DNA of 64,000 nt from Zygnema cylindricum (GCA_037447655.1 JBBHKE010001966.1:336329-400328), one strand, 5' to 3'; positions 1-9,574 are shown, numbered from the stretch's first letter. Notes: generated by a model from the sequence alone, not told the origin. Program-made: numbers and translations.

Positions 1-287
1 CAAAAGAGGCGATAGTCCATTATACTTTACACCCCCAATTCCCCCCTGTTTCCTCCCCATTTTTCCTTCCTCCTTTCACATTTTCACATCTCGTTTCCCC
101 TCTCTTCCTCTCCTCTTCTCCCCCCCCTTGAGATGAGACGAAAGCCCCAGTCTCTCTGCCTCCCCCCTCCCCCCCCCTCCACCCTTCCTCTTGGACGACT
201 TTGGAAGCCTCATATCAAGGGGGTAGAAGTGGGGGGAAGGGAGGGGAGAGGAGAAATACGGGGATTGGCTTTTATCCACTCTACAAA

Positions 288-447
288 AAATAAGGCGGAG
301 GGAGAGGGGGAGCGAGATGGGGAGGGAGAATGGGAGGGGGAGGGAGAGGGGGAGGGAGAGGGGAAGCGAGATGGGGAGGGAGAAGGGAGGGAGAGGGGGA
401 GCGAGAGGGGGAGCAAGAATTGGAGGGAGAGGGGGAGGGAGTGAGGG
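288..447. repeat. Purine-rich (GGGAGAGG)n tract
   Basis: The plus strand is almost pure G/A with GGGAGGGAGA-type units; the complement is the same kind of pyrimidine tract that precedes module exons elsewhere in the window. No kinase-like module is seen next to it. Open frames through it on either strand are low-complexity and are not taken as genes. The first 60 bases of the window reappear inverted near 36390-36465, so this may be the edge of another repeat unit in the opposite orientation. Confidence 0.7.
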
Positions 448-591
448 AAGAGGAATAACGTGGAATGGTTAAAGGAAGAAAAATCAGATAAAAAAAAACC
501 TAAAAAACCTCTTCTAGAACGCTTTTGGAAAATGGAGAGATAGTCAGCGATACGCTTCGATATAGTACGGCACATAGAAGTACGAAGTGTA

Positions 592-1111
592 TCGTTTTTA
601 CTTTTTAGCCCTCAACGTTTTTTCGACCGGTCCAAATTTTTCTTGTCGTTTCCTCGAACTGTAAAGGACCCTTCGATCCGTACCTAACTAACTTTTCCCT
701 GTGTAAAGATGTACTATTTTCGTTTGGAGACCTCCAATCGAAGATTGAGATCCTTACTTTTGCATCGAAACCGTCGGATTAGAAATAAGACACGCGTGAT
801 GGAGAAAATACGGTTTAAGTGACGAAAAAACGACTGACTTTGACAACGAGACAGCGATACACGATGTAACGCCAGTTCCGGTTGACCCTTACCGACAAGA
901 CACAAACGACAAGCACGTGTACGAAAAGTGTCCGTACGGTGCCGTGCGCAAATCTCAAAGCATAAGAGTTGCACATCGTATCGTAGAACTGACGATACTA
1001 CTCAACATACCACCACAGGACCGTGCAGTTTAATGTCCGCTTTACCACACCCCATTTCTTTCCTGTGAGCATAATACGACATGTTCAGTCCTGTGGTAAA
1101 GTACAGTACAG
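592..1111. other. Intergenic, no gene recognised
   Basis: No convincing coding region. Short GTAC-rich runs resemble the promoter-side DNA of the module genes, but no conserved block is clear. Confidence 0.4.
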
Positions 1112-1313
1112 TACACCGCCAATCGCTATTAGAGTCAAGGATTAAATAGCGTCAAAAAATAATTAGCGTTATTGATTCTTATTTAGTGCCTGAGACGTGG
1201 CAGATTATGGTCCACGTACTTAAATAGCGTTATAAATTCTATTTCAGGTTTTGGGGTCAAAATTTAGGGGCACCGTATTAGCGTTATATACTCTAATAGC
1301 GATTGGCGGTGTA
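1112..1313. mobile_element. TA-flanked MITE, subfamily X
   Basis: A non-coding element of about 200 bp bounded by TA and by terminal inverted repeats CACCGCCAATCGCTATTAG / CTAATAGCGATTGGCGGTG. The interior contains a GACGTGG..CCACGT motif and repeated TTAGCGT steps and has no open frame. The termini and the TA target suggest a Tc1/mariner-type miniature element. Related copies lie at 1317, 2247, 3529, 41711 and 60735. Confidence 0.85.
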
Positions 1314-1316
1314 CAG

Positions 1317-1519
1317 TACACCGTCCATCGTATTTAGCGTGTAGAAATTATTAGAGTAAAGAAAAAATTAGCGTCATTAATTCTAATTCAGTGCCAGGAG
1401 ACGTGGCAAATTATGGTCCACGTCCTTAAATAGCGTCATTTATTCTATTTAAGGTTCAAGGGTCAAAATTTAGGGGCGCCGAATTAGTGTTCAACACGCT
1501 AAATACGATCGACGGTGTA
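1317..1519. mobile_element. TA-flanked MITE, diverged copy of subfamily X
   Basis: It lies 3 bp after the previous element and shares its interior (the GACGTGGCAAATTATGG region), but the termini are decayed: CACCGTCCATCGTATTTAG on the left and CGATCGACGGTG on the right. The head-to-tail position suggests two insertions into the GTACAGTAC-rich target, or a tandem duplication followed by decay. Confidence 0.75.
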
Positions 1520-2189
1520 CTGTACTCCGCGTAATCGCTTACGAAGTTACAATATACTGTACACATGTATATTGCGGCGTATAATACGAACAGTACATAG
1601 AACAGTACACCGCATAGTTGTTCAAACCGTATTTTACGCACGATTCAAACGCGCGAATTATATACTTAGAAATCGGAAGGAACTTTGAAAAAATCGTTAA
1701 TGATTTTGAATTTCGTACATATTAAAAATTTGAATTTTACATGTACCGCAGATTATACATTTACGTACAGCGCAAAGTCACAGTCCGTACATTTTTGGAA
1801 CAATTCCGTACATTCCCGTAAAATTTCTGTTCAGCTTACCCGACAGAAAGTATTACGAAGTGCAACGTATCTTTTTGTCAGAATCCGTACATTTCCCGTA
1901 AAAAACCGTACATTTCCCGTAAATTTCCCGACAAAAAGTACACAGCGTTTTTTTGCGATTTTTTCAAAAGTCACGAATTATACGTTGAAATCAGAAAAAA
2001 GGAGAAAATCGCACGATTTGAACAAAAGCGGAACACCGTGAATGGCAATTAATCTTTATTCGTACGGTTTACACGGTACGACATGTATGTTGCGACCTAT
2101 AAGGCTATAATTCGACGTGTACTGTACTGTAGTACAGCTGTACAGGGCACCGTGTCTCCCTACTAATCTCGGTGTCCTGTACAACATTT

Positions 2190-2576
2190 GTTTTTAGCGT
2201 ATAATACGACATGTGGACATAAGAGTTCAGTACAGGTTCAGTACGGTACACTATTAGCGTCAACGAATAAATAGCGTAAAAGAAAAATTAGCGTTATTAA
2301 CGCTAATTGGAAATTTCAAAATTTTAGGGCAAATCGTTTACTCTAATTAGAATTAGGGTTTTTTTTAAATAGTATGGATAATTCGATTTGAGAAAAAAAA
2401 ATTAGGGGGCACCGAATTAGATTATTGACGTTAACAGCGATTCGCGGTGTACTGAACTGTACAGTACTGGTAAGTACTGTACTGTACTGTACAGCACTTC
2501 TGTACTATGTTGCAAAAGCGAAAACAGCAAAGGGCGGCACTTAGGGTTTGTCCATGCACTGGTCACTTCGTCCGCC
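2190..2576 (+). promoter_or_regulatory. Promoter block of remnant copy 0, split by a MITE
   Basis: Two parts of the upstream block shared by the module genes are present: the GCGTATAATACGACATG motif near 2198, and after the MITE at 2247-2461 the TGCAAAAGCGAAAACAGC and cTTAGGGTTTGtCCATGC motifs just before the ATG at 2577. The match to the same region upstream of copies I, IV, V and VI identifies it. Confidence 0.6.
2247..2461. mobile_element. TA-flanked MITE, subfamily Y
   Basis: The right end keeps TTCGCGGTG followed by TA. The left end is degraded (TACACTATTAGCG). The interior shares the ATTAGAATTAGGG block, in opposite orientation, with the elements at 3529, 41711 and 60735. It interrupts the promoter block of copy 0. 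Confidence 0.7.
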
Positions 2577-2830
2577 ATGGACTGGCAGGGCACAGGGATC
2601 CGACAGTTCAGGTCGCAATTTTGCCCGATTGCTGAAAGCATACAGGGGCCACCACTGCCACGTGTCGTTTCCATCTGCAGCTGATGTGGACGACTGTCTG
2701 AAGGCAGGAGGTGATCTGGTGAGAGAACTCTATCATGTGGCTGACACTGTGGAATCAAAGAAGGTCCCTCATCTATGGAGGAAATGTGCCTCAGAGGCTG
2801 TACTCTATAGATCTTGTGAATTGTCAAATA
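2577..2830 (+). pseudogene. Copy 0: remnant of a pseudokinase-module first exon
   Basis: The ATG-GAC-TGG start shared by the family (MDW) is followed within about 15 bases by sequence matching the end of a B-type C-half. In the frame starting near 2600, SGRNFARLLK corresponds to RSFGRFLK, and ADVDDCLKAGGDLVREL to ADDLNDYLKAGSSALMEL. Roughly 500 bp of the exon, the whole N-half and the start of the C-half, is missing. The ATG frame and the tail frame differ, so no product is expected. A clear internal-deletion pseudogene. Confidence 0.7.
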
Positions 2831-3300
2831 TTAATCAAAGAAAATTATGTGTTTCCACGAATGCTACTGTTAGCTGTAAAAACCCTAATGTCTTCACATT
2901 GACTTATTAGCATTGGTTTTCTCTTTCTTTTTTTTTCCTACATGAATGCAATTTCGGATCAGGGTGCAATTTCTCAGCATGAAACTGTATCCTGTTTATT
3001 TCTGCAACATCGAACCTTCCCCGGATCAGCGAGGTTGATGTGTCGCATGATACTTACTCGAAACCATCAATGTAGTCATGTAAAAGAAAAACAAAAACGT
3101 ATGTCATTTCCTATCGATACAATATATATCTCATGGACCTTCAGCCTTCAATGAACTGTCGACGCGTCTTTTTTCTCTAAAGAAAATAATCTTACCTACA
3201 AGTAAAAAAATAATCTTACGTACAAGTATGTTTATGTATGTTTGACTGTTTATGTACGTATGTATGTTTTAAAAAAAAACATACACACTTTTTTTTCTCG
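2831..3300. other. Spacer, no gene recognised
   Basis: AT-rich, with a TGTATGTTT/ACGTACGTATG simple stretch at 3215-3290. No conserved frame. Confidence 0.4.
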
Positions 3301-4275
3301 TTTGTTGAGGTTTAGAAATTAGAAGGGTACCGACATTTGAGCCGACCGCAGCTTTAAAGGTACGAAGAGTCGGGCCGTACGACTCACTTTCGGTGCGGTT
3401 TGTAACGCCGCACAGAAAGGGTTAAATACGGAATCAATGCTACGCACTTTAAATCTATCGCACCAAAAAATGGAAGGACCGCCAAAAACTAAAAAAGTAC
3501 AATCATGATTTCACACGCGTGAATCCAGTACACCGCCAATCGCTATTAGCGTACTGAACGCTAATTCGGTCCCGCTTTTTTTTTCTCAAATTCTCAAATA
3601 AAATTATCCATAATATTTAAAAAAACCCTAATTTCAAATTAGAGTAGACGATTTCTTTCAAAATTTCCAAATTCCCAATTAGCGTTAATAACGGTAATTA
3701 TTCCTATACGCTAAAAAAACTTCTACGCTAATAGCGATTGGCGGTGTAGTGTACTGTACAGTACACTGCTACACACGCGTGAATCCAGTACTGTACTCTG
3801 TACTGTACTGTATTGTATTGCCGGCAACGAACCTCCAATACCGAACTTTGTTGTGCAAACGTGGAAGGTCAAGAAGGTCAATCTTCAACATTTTGTTTTG
3901 TTCACGAAAGCCCCATTTTTGTCCGTCTCCATCTCTCCCCCATCTTACCCCAGGAACACCCCTCCCCCTCGCTGGCCCCCCTAATACTCTTTTCTGCCAT
4001 TTTCTCGAGCAAAAAGTCTTACCCCTTTTCCACCGTCTCTTTATCCCCCTCCTTTCCGCACCCTTCCTGTTCCCCTCCCTCCCTCCCTCCCTCCCTCCCT
4101 CCCTCTAGTCTAGGATCATAGGAAACCGTAGTGTAATTTTCCCACTGCGCCTATTATACCAAGCCTGGGCGTATAATACGACATGAAGTACCGCACTTTT
4201 TTCCTACGTTGCAAAAGCGAAAAAAGCAAATAGCGACAGTTAGGGTTTGCCCATGCGCGGCTTGCCTCGCCTGCC
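3300..4275 (+). promoter_or_regulatory. Upstream region of copy I with conserved promoter block
   Basis: The far part (3330-3500, GCCGACCGCAGCTTTAAAG to ACGCACTTTAAA) is shared with the upstream DNA of copy V (37450-37550) and with 40320-40440. The near part, 4160-4275, holds the block common to the family: GCGTATAATACGACATG, then GTACCGCACTTTTTTCC, then TTGCAAAAGCG, then GTTAGGGTTTGCCCATG, ending 5 bases before the start codon. Conservation of non-coding DNA over all copies argues for a core promoter and 5' leader, though recent duplication could explain part of it. Confidence 0.6.
3529..3748. mobile_element. TA-flanked MITE, subfamily Y
   Basis: Well-preserved termini CACCGCCAATCGCTATTAG / CTAATAGCGATTGGCGGTG inside TA dinucleotides. 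The AAACCCTAATTTC and AGACGATTTCTT internal blocks are shared with the copies at 41711 and 60735. No coding capacity. It sits in the promoter-side DNA of copy I. Confidence 0.88.
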
Positions 4276-5052
4276 ATGGACTGGCTGCGGGGCAAGAAGA
4301 GGAGCGGAGGGCAGGGGAGGGGAGTGCAGGGAAGGGAGGAGGAAGAGGACCCGCTCAGAGCCCTGCGCACTATTCCTCGCCGAAATGTGATAACCTGCCG
4401 TGACAAGCTGTGTGAGGAGCCTTGGAAAGTGTACAGGGGGTGGTTAGAGGGCGGCTTTGTGGCTGTCCATGTTTTGGGACGTGACCACAATGTGGATGAC
4501 GTGGCGAGGCAGATGCTGAGTGTCAGCCATTGCCACGTGGCGAAGGTCATAGGCTGGTGTGAAGACAGTGGAAGCATTGTGGTGGAGGGAGGAAAGGGAG
4601 GGAGCTTAAAGGATAGGATAGAGCAAGGTTTGGGTTGTCGGAGTTGTTGTCGGATAGCAAACCAAGTAGCGCTTGCAATGCTGCACCTTAGCAAAAAAGA
4701 TATTGTTATGTCGGTACGTTCTGAAGCAATATTTTTTGATGACAACGAGAACATCAAGGTTGTTCACTTTCCAGTCCTTTCAAAATTCGGTACTAACTGT
4801 CTTACTTTTGGCGAGATGGTTAGAGGAATGCTGACAGGACAATTTGGCAAGGGAGGTGTCACGTCACAAGCTGACCTCAAAGCGAATCTCGACCCTCTTG
4901 TTAAAAAATGGCCGAATGATGTGATTGAAGAACTTACTCGACTCACTGCAAAGTGCTTGGAATTTTTGATGAAGGACCAGACGGATCTGTCCATGGAGAC
5001 GGTGGCAGAAGAGATGGATCGAATCGGTAAACTGGCAGTGGCGGTGGATCAG
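4276..5052 (+). CDS. Copy I exon 1: N1-A pseudokinase module
   Basis: First exon, 259 codons, of a multi-exon pseudokinase protein. The ATG opens a charged leader (MDWLRGKKRSGGQGRG), then EEDPLRALRT. The N-lobe follows: VYRGWLEGGFVAVHVL matches kinase strands beta1-beta3, but the usual VAVK lysine is His. VDDVARQMLSVSHCHVAKVIGWC stands for helix alphaC and beta4; IVVEGGKGGSLKDRI is the hinge and helix alphaD. IANQVALAMLHLSKKDIV then leads to SEAIFFDDNENIKVVHF, where HRD, the catalytic Asn and DFG are all lost. The activation segment is reduced to a few residues before CLTFGEMVRGMLTG. The C-lobe ends in LTRLTAKCLEF and MDRIGKLAVAVDQ. The donor CAG/GTTAGG gives phase 0. The frame is open. A catalytic role is unlikely; a binding or regulatory role is inferred. 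Confidence 0.75.
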
Positions 5053-5898
5053 GTTAGGCATCCTCTCTCTCTCTCTCTCTCTCTTCACCCCCCCCCCTCC
5101 CTTCTAGTGGGTACGAGGTTGTGCCACCTGTGTGGAAAATGACCTGTGGGTACCATCTTCTAGAGAATTTCCTTAAAGTTATATGAGGATAAGAATGCAA
5201 AGAAGAACTGTGACAAATGTTATCCACATTTTAACGGTGTCAACACTACTCGGGAAGCAACTTCTTGGAGGCGGGTGGGGAAGGAGGGGAAAGGCAAAGG
5301 GAATTTTTAGAGTCTGAGCTCCGACAAGCAAGCAGCAGGACCCCGCCCAACCATGCTTTCATCCAAGGGATGACAAAAAATAGAATTTAAAAGACAAAAA
5401 GATAAGCCAAAAAAGGTTGTCAAAAAAATTGTGCAAATATGACGCCATTTGTCAAAATTGATTTTCAATTTCAGCAATAATTCTGAGATATAAGGAATTT
5501 AAAAATTGTTCGATGATGCACTATGACTTCCTTGGAACCTTCTATTTGCTTCTCTCTCTCCCTCTCCCTCTACCTTTCCCTCCCCCTTCCTCTCCCACTC
5601 CCTCTCTACCTCTACCTCTCCCTCTTCCTCCCCCTCTCCTTCCCCCTTCCATTCTCTCTATCTCCCCCTCTCCCCCTCTTCCGCTCCCCTTCTTTCCCCC
5701 TCTCCTCTCCTTCACTGTCTCACTCTCCCTCACTTCCTCACCCCCTCTCCCCCTTCCCTCCCCCCCCTCGTTCCACCTCTCCACCTCCCACTCGCTCACC
5801 CAATACCCCTCGCCCTCTCCCTCTTTCCACATCACTCCCTCCCCCCTTACCCCCTCTCCCCCACATCCCCTCTCCCCCACATCCTCTCTCCCCCTCAG
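5053..5898 (+). other. Copy I intron 1 with a 350-bp pyrimidine tract
   Basis: The first half (5160-5500) is shared with DNA after every A-type module: TATCCACATT, GGGAAGCAACTTCTTGG, AAGCAAGCAGCAGG. From 5535 to 5898 the plus strand is almost pure C/T (CCCTCTCC units) and ends in the acceptor CCCCCTCAG. The tract acts as an extreme polypyrimidine tract for exon 2 and also produces false open frames. Confidence 0.65.
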
Positions 5899-6579
5899 GA
5901 CCCGCTCAGAGCCCTACGCAATCTCTCTCGCGAACAAGTGGTAAACGCCTGCCGTGACAGGCTGTGTGAGGGGACTCGAGAAGTCTACAGGGGGTGGTTA
6001 GAGGGCCACTTTGTGTTCGTCCTTATTTTGGGACCTCCCCACAATGTGGACGACGTGGCACGGCAGATGCTGAGTGTCAGACATCCCCACGTGGCGAAGG
6101 TCATAGGCTGGTGTCGCGACAGTAGAAGCATTGTGGTGGAGGGAGGAGTAAACATAGAGAGACTAATGACACATTGTCCACTACAATGGCACGAATGCTG
6201 TCGGATAGCGCGAGGAGTGGCATCTGCTGCTGCGCATTTGGCCAGTCAAAGTGGTGGTGTGAGAATAGATCCTCAACTTGTATTCATTTCTGAAAACGAC
6301 ATCGTCAAGCTTGTGTACATGCTCGGTAGATCCGGCAGTGCAGCTCGCAGTTTTGGCCGGTTTCTGAAACGATTGGTGCAGGGACATTCCGAACATAGGA
6401 TTGAAGAATTAAAACGTCAAATGACTGCAGATTTTCCGACAGATGAACGATTACCTCCGGCAGCACCTTTTGCACTGAAAGAACTTGAAAAATTAGCCGA
6501 CATGTGTGGAAGCACAGATCCCCCATCGATGGAGGAAATTAAAGCGAAAATTGCCCACATTGTCGAGAAAGGCAAAGAG
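5899..6579 (+). CDS. Copy I exon 2: N1-B pseudokinase module
   Basis: Internal exon of 227 codons, phase 0 at both ends. It begins DPLRALRNLSREQV, the position homologous to residue 27 or so of a first exon, so the charged leader is absent. The N-half is VYRGWLEGHFVFVLIL, then DDVARQMLSVRHPHVAKVIGWC and SIVVEGG. The B-type C-half follows: VNIERLMTHCPLQWHECCRIARGVASAAAHLASQ, then VRIDPQLVFISENDIVKLVYM, which sits where HRD..N..DFG should be. SAARSFGRFLKRLVQG replaces the DVYSFG helix, and LEKLADMCGSTDPPSMEEIKAKI matches the kinase end region (LA..C....RPSM). The 160-180 region (ELKRQMTADFPTDER) differs from other B modules. The donor is GAG/GTCAGA. The frame is open. Confidence 0.72.
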
Positions 6580-6584
6580 GTCAG

Positions 6585-6845
6585 ACTTGGCTTCTCTCCT
6601 CCCCCTCCTCTCCCTAACCCCATCCCCAACCCCACCTTCCACCACCATTCAACCCCGATAGTCCGTCTCCGACTCCTTCGCTCAGAATCCCTCCCTCTCT
6701 CTCTTCCCCTCTCCCCCTCTGACCCTCTCCCCCTCTCACCCTCTCCCCCTCTCTTCCTCTCCCTCTATCCACATCTCCCCCTCCCCTTGCCTCGCCCCCT
6801 CTGCCTCCCCCTTCCCTTTCCTGACCTCTCCGTTCTTTCCTCCCA
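6585..6845 (+). repeat. Pyrimidine-rich tract in intron 2 of copy I
   Basis: C/T-rich tract starting directly after the exon 2 donor (CCTCCCCCTCCTCTCCC). Here it lies at the 5' end of the intron, not next to an acceptor. The remaining intron to 7373 is AT-rich and ends in a second, shorter CCCTCC/CTCTCT tract and the acceptor GGGGATTCAG. Confidence 0.65.
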
Positions 6846-7373
6846 ATATTTTGAACATTTGGAATATAAACATCGGATTTACAGTGGAAAAGATTCTTAG
6901 ATGATGTTCTGAGTGTGTCACCAAGTTGTTTAAATTTTGGCACCATTCGAAAATTTTAATTTTTAATGTCAACAAGAATTTTGAGATGTAATACTCGAAT
7001 GTTTCCGGGTGGTTCACCGGCTATGACCTACCTCGAACCGTCCACCTGATCGTATGGTGCCATAGGGTTGTCAAAGAGTGTAATTTACATATTTTGTTGT
7101 GTCATGTCTCATATGTCTTGTATTATGGAGTATTTGTTTTTCTTCTTTTGTTAACATTTTTTTGTATTTTGTCTAGGTTTCTTCAGCCTTCCCTCACTTT
7201 TTGATGGTCCATGATAATGCAACATCTGACCACATTTTTGTCCTTTTGGCTTCCTGTAACGATCGAAACCCTCTCCTCCTCCTCTCGTCCCTCTCCATCC
7301 ATCCCTCCCGTCCCTCCCTCCCTCCCTCTCTCTCTCTCTCTCTCCCTCTCCCTGTCCCCTCTCGGGGATTCAG

Positions 7374-8051
7374 AGTGACCTGTTCAGAGCCCTGCGCACT
7401 CTCTCTCCCAAACAAGTGGAAGACGCTTGCCTTGACAAGCTGTTGGAGGCACCTTGGGAAGTGTACACAGGGTGGTTAGAGGGCGACCTTGTGGCTGTCC
7501 ATGTTTTGGGACATGACCACAATGTGGACGACTTGGTTTGGCAGATGCTGAGTGTCAGCCATCCCCACGTGGCGAAGGTCATTGGCTGGTGTCGCGACAG
7601 TAGAAGCATTGTGGTGGAGGGGGGAGTAAACATAGAGAGCCTAATAACACATTATCCACTGCTATGGCACGATTGCTTTCTCATAGCGCGAGCGGTGGCA
7701 TCTGCTGCTGCGTATTTGGCCAGCCAAAGTGGTGGTGTGAGAATAGATCCTAAACTTGTATGGATGTCTGTCAACAACATCGTCAAGGTTGTCTACATCC
7801 CCGGAGCTTCCGTAGTGCACACTGACAGTACAGCTCGCAGTTTTGGAAGCTTTCTGAATTTAGTTCTGAAGGGACCTTTGCAACGTCTCAATGCCATCTC
7901 TGCAGATGATCTCAACGACTATCTCAAGGCAGGATTTCCTGCACTAAAAATACTTGATCAAGTAGCTGATTTGTGTGGAAGCAAAGTTCCCCCATCGATG
8001 GGGGGAATTGAAGCAAAAATCGCCCACTTTGTCAAAAAAAGCAATGAGAAG
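7374..8051 (+). CDS. Copy I exon 3: N1-B pseudokinase module
   Basis: Internal exon, 226 codons, phase 0 to phase 0, open throughout. It starts SDLFRALRTLSPKQVEDACLD, then VYTGWLEGDLVAVHVLGHD; the beta3 lysine is again His. The shared HPHVAKVIGWCRDSRSIVVEGG core follows. The B half reads VNIESLITHYPLLWHDCFLIARAVASAAAYLASQ, then GVRIDPKLVWMSVNNIVKVVYI with no HRD-N-DFG set, TARSFGSFLNLVLKGPLQRLN, SADDLNDYLKAGFPALKILDQVADLC and IEAKIAHFVKK. It follows another B module directly, showing that B exons can be reiterated within one gene. The donor is AAG/GTCAGG, and the next intron carries the TTTTTAAGTGAGG sequence that follows most B exons. Confidence 0.72.
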
Positions 8052-8638
8052 GTCAGGCGTGCCCTCTTCCGCCCCCCTCCTCTCCCCCCCCCCCTCACCA
8101 CCACCTCGACGGCAAGTAGTCTGATGTCCTTGACTCTTTTTAAGTGAGGAACCTTTGAATTTCTTTTCCGTTTTGCCCAAAAGATTATGCATAGATATAT
8201 TGAAAACTGATGGTCTCCAGTATTGTTCCATTTTGTTTCTTTCTTGGATTTTCCACTGCTACTTGGTTCATTTTCTTGGTGTTTTTTTTTTTTCTGAGTT
8301 TTTTGGATGTTTTGCCAGTCTGGTTTGGACAAATTTGTACAAGAAGATGTGATTGCCGTACAAAACGCATTTACAAATGGAGTTCAGATTTAGATCGGTC
8401 TTGAAACAAATGAGATTGATGTCAATGCATTAGTTCAATTTAAAAACCAAAACAAAAGGTACAATGTGATAAATAGATATGATGGAATCACATGTTTGAC
8501 TGAGAGTAACTTAGCAAAAACACTTAGTATTCTCATTATGCCCCTCGCAATCTCTTTCCCACCCACACCCTTTCCCCTTTCGCCCAGCCCACCCACCCTC
8601 TCATTTGACAGATGCATGTGGGGCCCACCACTGTGCAG
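8052..8638 (+). other. Copy I intron 3
   Basis: AT-rich intron whose sequence (TTTTTAAGTGAGGAACC, AATTGCCGTACA-like, CAAATGAGATTGATGTCAAT) recurs after the B exons of copies III, IV, V, VI and VII, always leading to an N2-A exon. This shows that B exon, intron and N2-A exon were duplicated as a unit. The acceptor chosen is CACTGTGCAG, the only AG kept at this place in all five N2-A copies. Confidence 0.6.
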
Positions 8639-9442
8639 ATGGAAGATGGCCTCAGAAGCATCCGTACACTCTCTCAGAAACAAGTGGAGGACGCCAAAGG
8701 TGGCAGTCAAGTTATAAATTGGAGAAATTTATCAGTCTGCAGGGGGACTTTGGAGGGCACACCCGTAGTGGTCCTTGTACTGCAAACCGACTTCGTCGTT
8801 CCGACCCTTGTTTTGGTTCCTGACCACAAAGACGATGGCCCCGACATGGGAGACATGGCTTGGCACATGCAGTGTGACGGCCATCCCCACGTGGCAAAGG
8901 TCATAGGCTGGTGTCGCGACAGTAGAAGCATTGTGGTGGAGGGGGGGGAGGGAGGGAGCTTAAAGGATAGGATCACGGAAGGTTTGGGTTGGCAGGACTG
9001 TTGCCGGATAGCAAATCAAGTAGCACTTGCAGCAATGTACCTTAGAAGACGAGGTATTGTTGGGGTGATAGATTCTAAAGCAATATTTTTTGATGACAGA
9101 GACAACGCCAAGATTATTCACTTTCAAAAACATTCAAGATTCGGTGACGATTGTCTTTCTTTTGGAAAGATGCTACAAGAAATGCTGACGGGAGACTCAC
9201 TAACTGATAGAGGAATGCGCCCATTTTGGCCGGGAGATGTCATGTCACAAGCTGATCTGAAAGTGAAGCTCGATCCTCGCGTGAAAGAATGGCCGAAGGA
9301 TGTGATTGAAGAACTCACTCGACTAACTGCAAGGTGCTTGAAATTATTGCAATTAGGTCTAAAGGACAAAATGGATTTGTCCATGGCGACAGTGGCAGAA
9401 GAGATGGACCGCATCAGTAAACTGGCAGTGACATTGGATCAG
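8639..9442 (+). CDS. Copy I exon 4: N2-A pseudokinase module
   Basis: 268 codons, phase 0 to phase 0, open. It starts MEDGLRSIRTLSQKQVEDA. An earlier AG (TTTGACAG, 8611) would add nine codons, but that site is lost in copies III, IV and VII. The N2 half has CRGTLEGTPVVVLVL and GDMAWHMQCDGHPHVAKVIGWC. The A half reads GGEGGSLKDRITEGLGWQDCCRIANQVALAAMYLRRRGIV, then DSKAIFFDDRDNAKIIHF, which aligns with a catalytic loop plus DFG with every catalytic residue replaced, then CLSFGKMLQEMLTGDS directly, so the activation loop and APE are absent. ADLKVKLDPRVKEWPKDVIEELTRL and MATVAEEMDRISKLAV close the C-lobe. The donor CAG/GTAATG runs into a CT repeat and the N gap, so the next exon of copy I is unknown. 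Confidence 0.72.
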
Positions 9443-9454
9443 GTAATGCATCTC

Positions 9455-9486
<32 letters not shown>

Positions 9487-9560
9487 TCTCTCTCTCNNNN
9501 NNNNNNCCCCCCCGAGGGGGCGGGGGGGGGGGGGGGGGGGGGGGGGGGGGAGGGGTGGTT
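9443..9560. other. CT repeat, 10-base assembly gap, poly-G run
   Basis: The (CT)n intron start is followed by ten Ns at 9497-9506, then C7 and a long G run, then poly-A. The gap of arbitrary length is joined to homopolymers, so the physical linkage of copy I to what follows is uncertain. A kinase exon of copy I may be missing here. Confidence 0.85.
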
Positions 9561-9574
9561 TTAAAAAAAAAAAA

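Noticed and set aside
1685-2041. Plus-strand frame of 118 codons
   Set aside because: No recognisable domain, internal near-repeats of CCGTACATTTCCCGTAAA, and no splice or promoter context.
8612-8638. Start of the N2-A exon at TTTGACAG/ATGCATGTG
   Set aside because: This AG is destroyed in copies III, IV and VII, while the later TGCAG is kept in all five N2-A copies and matches the B-exon start position.
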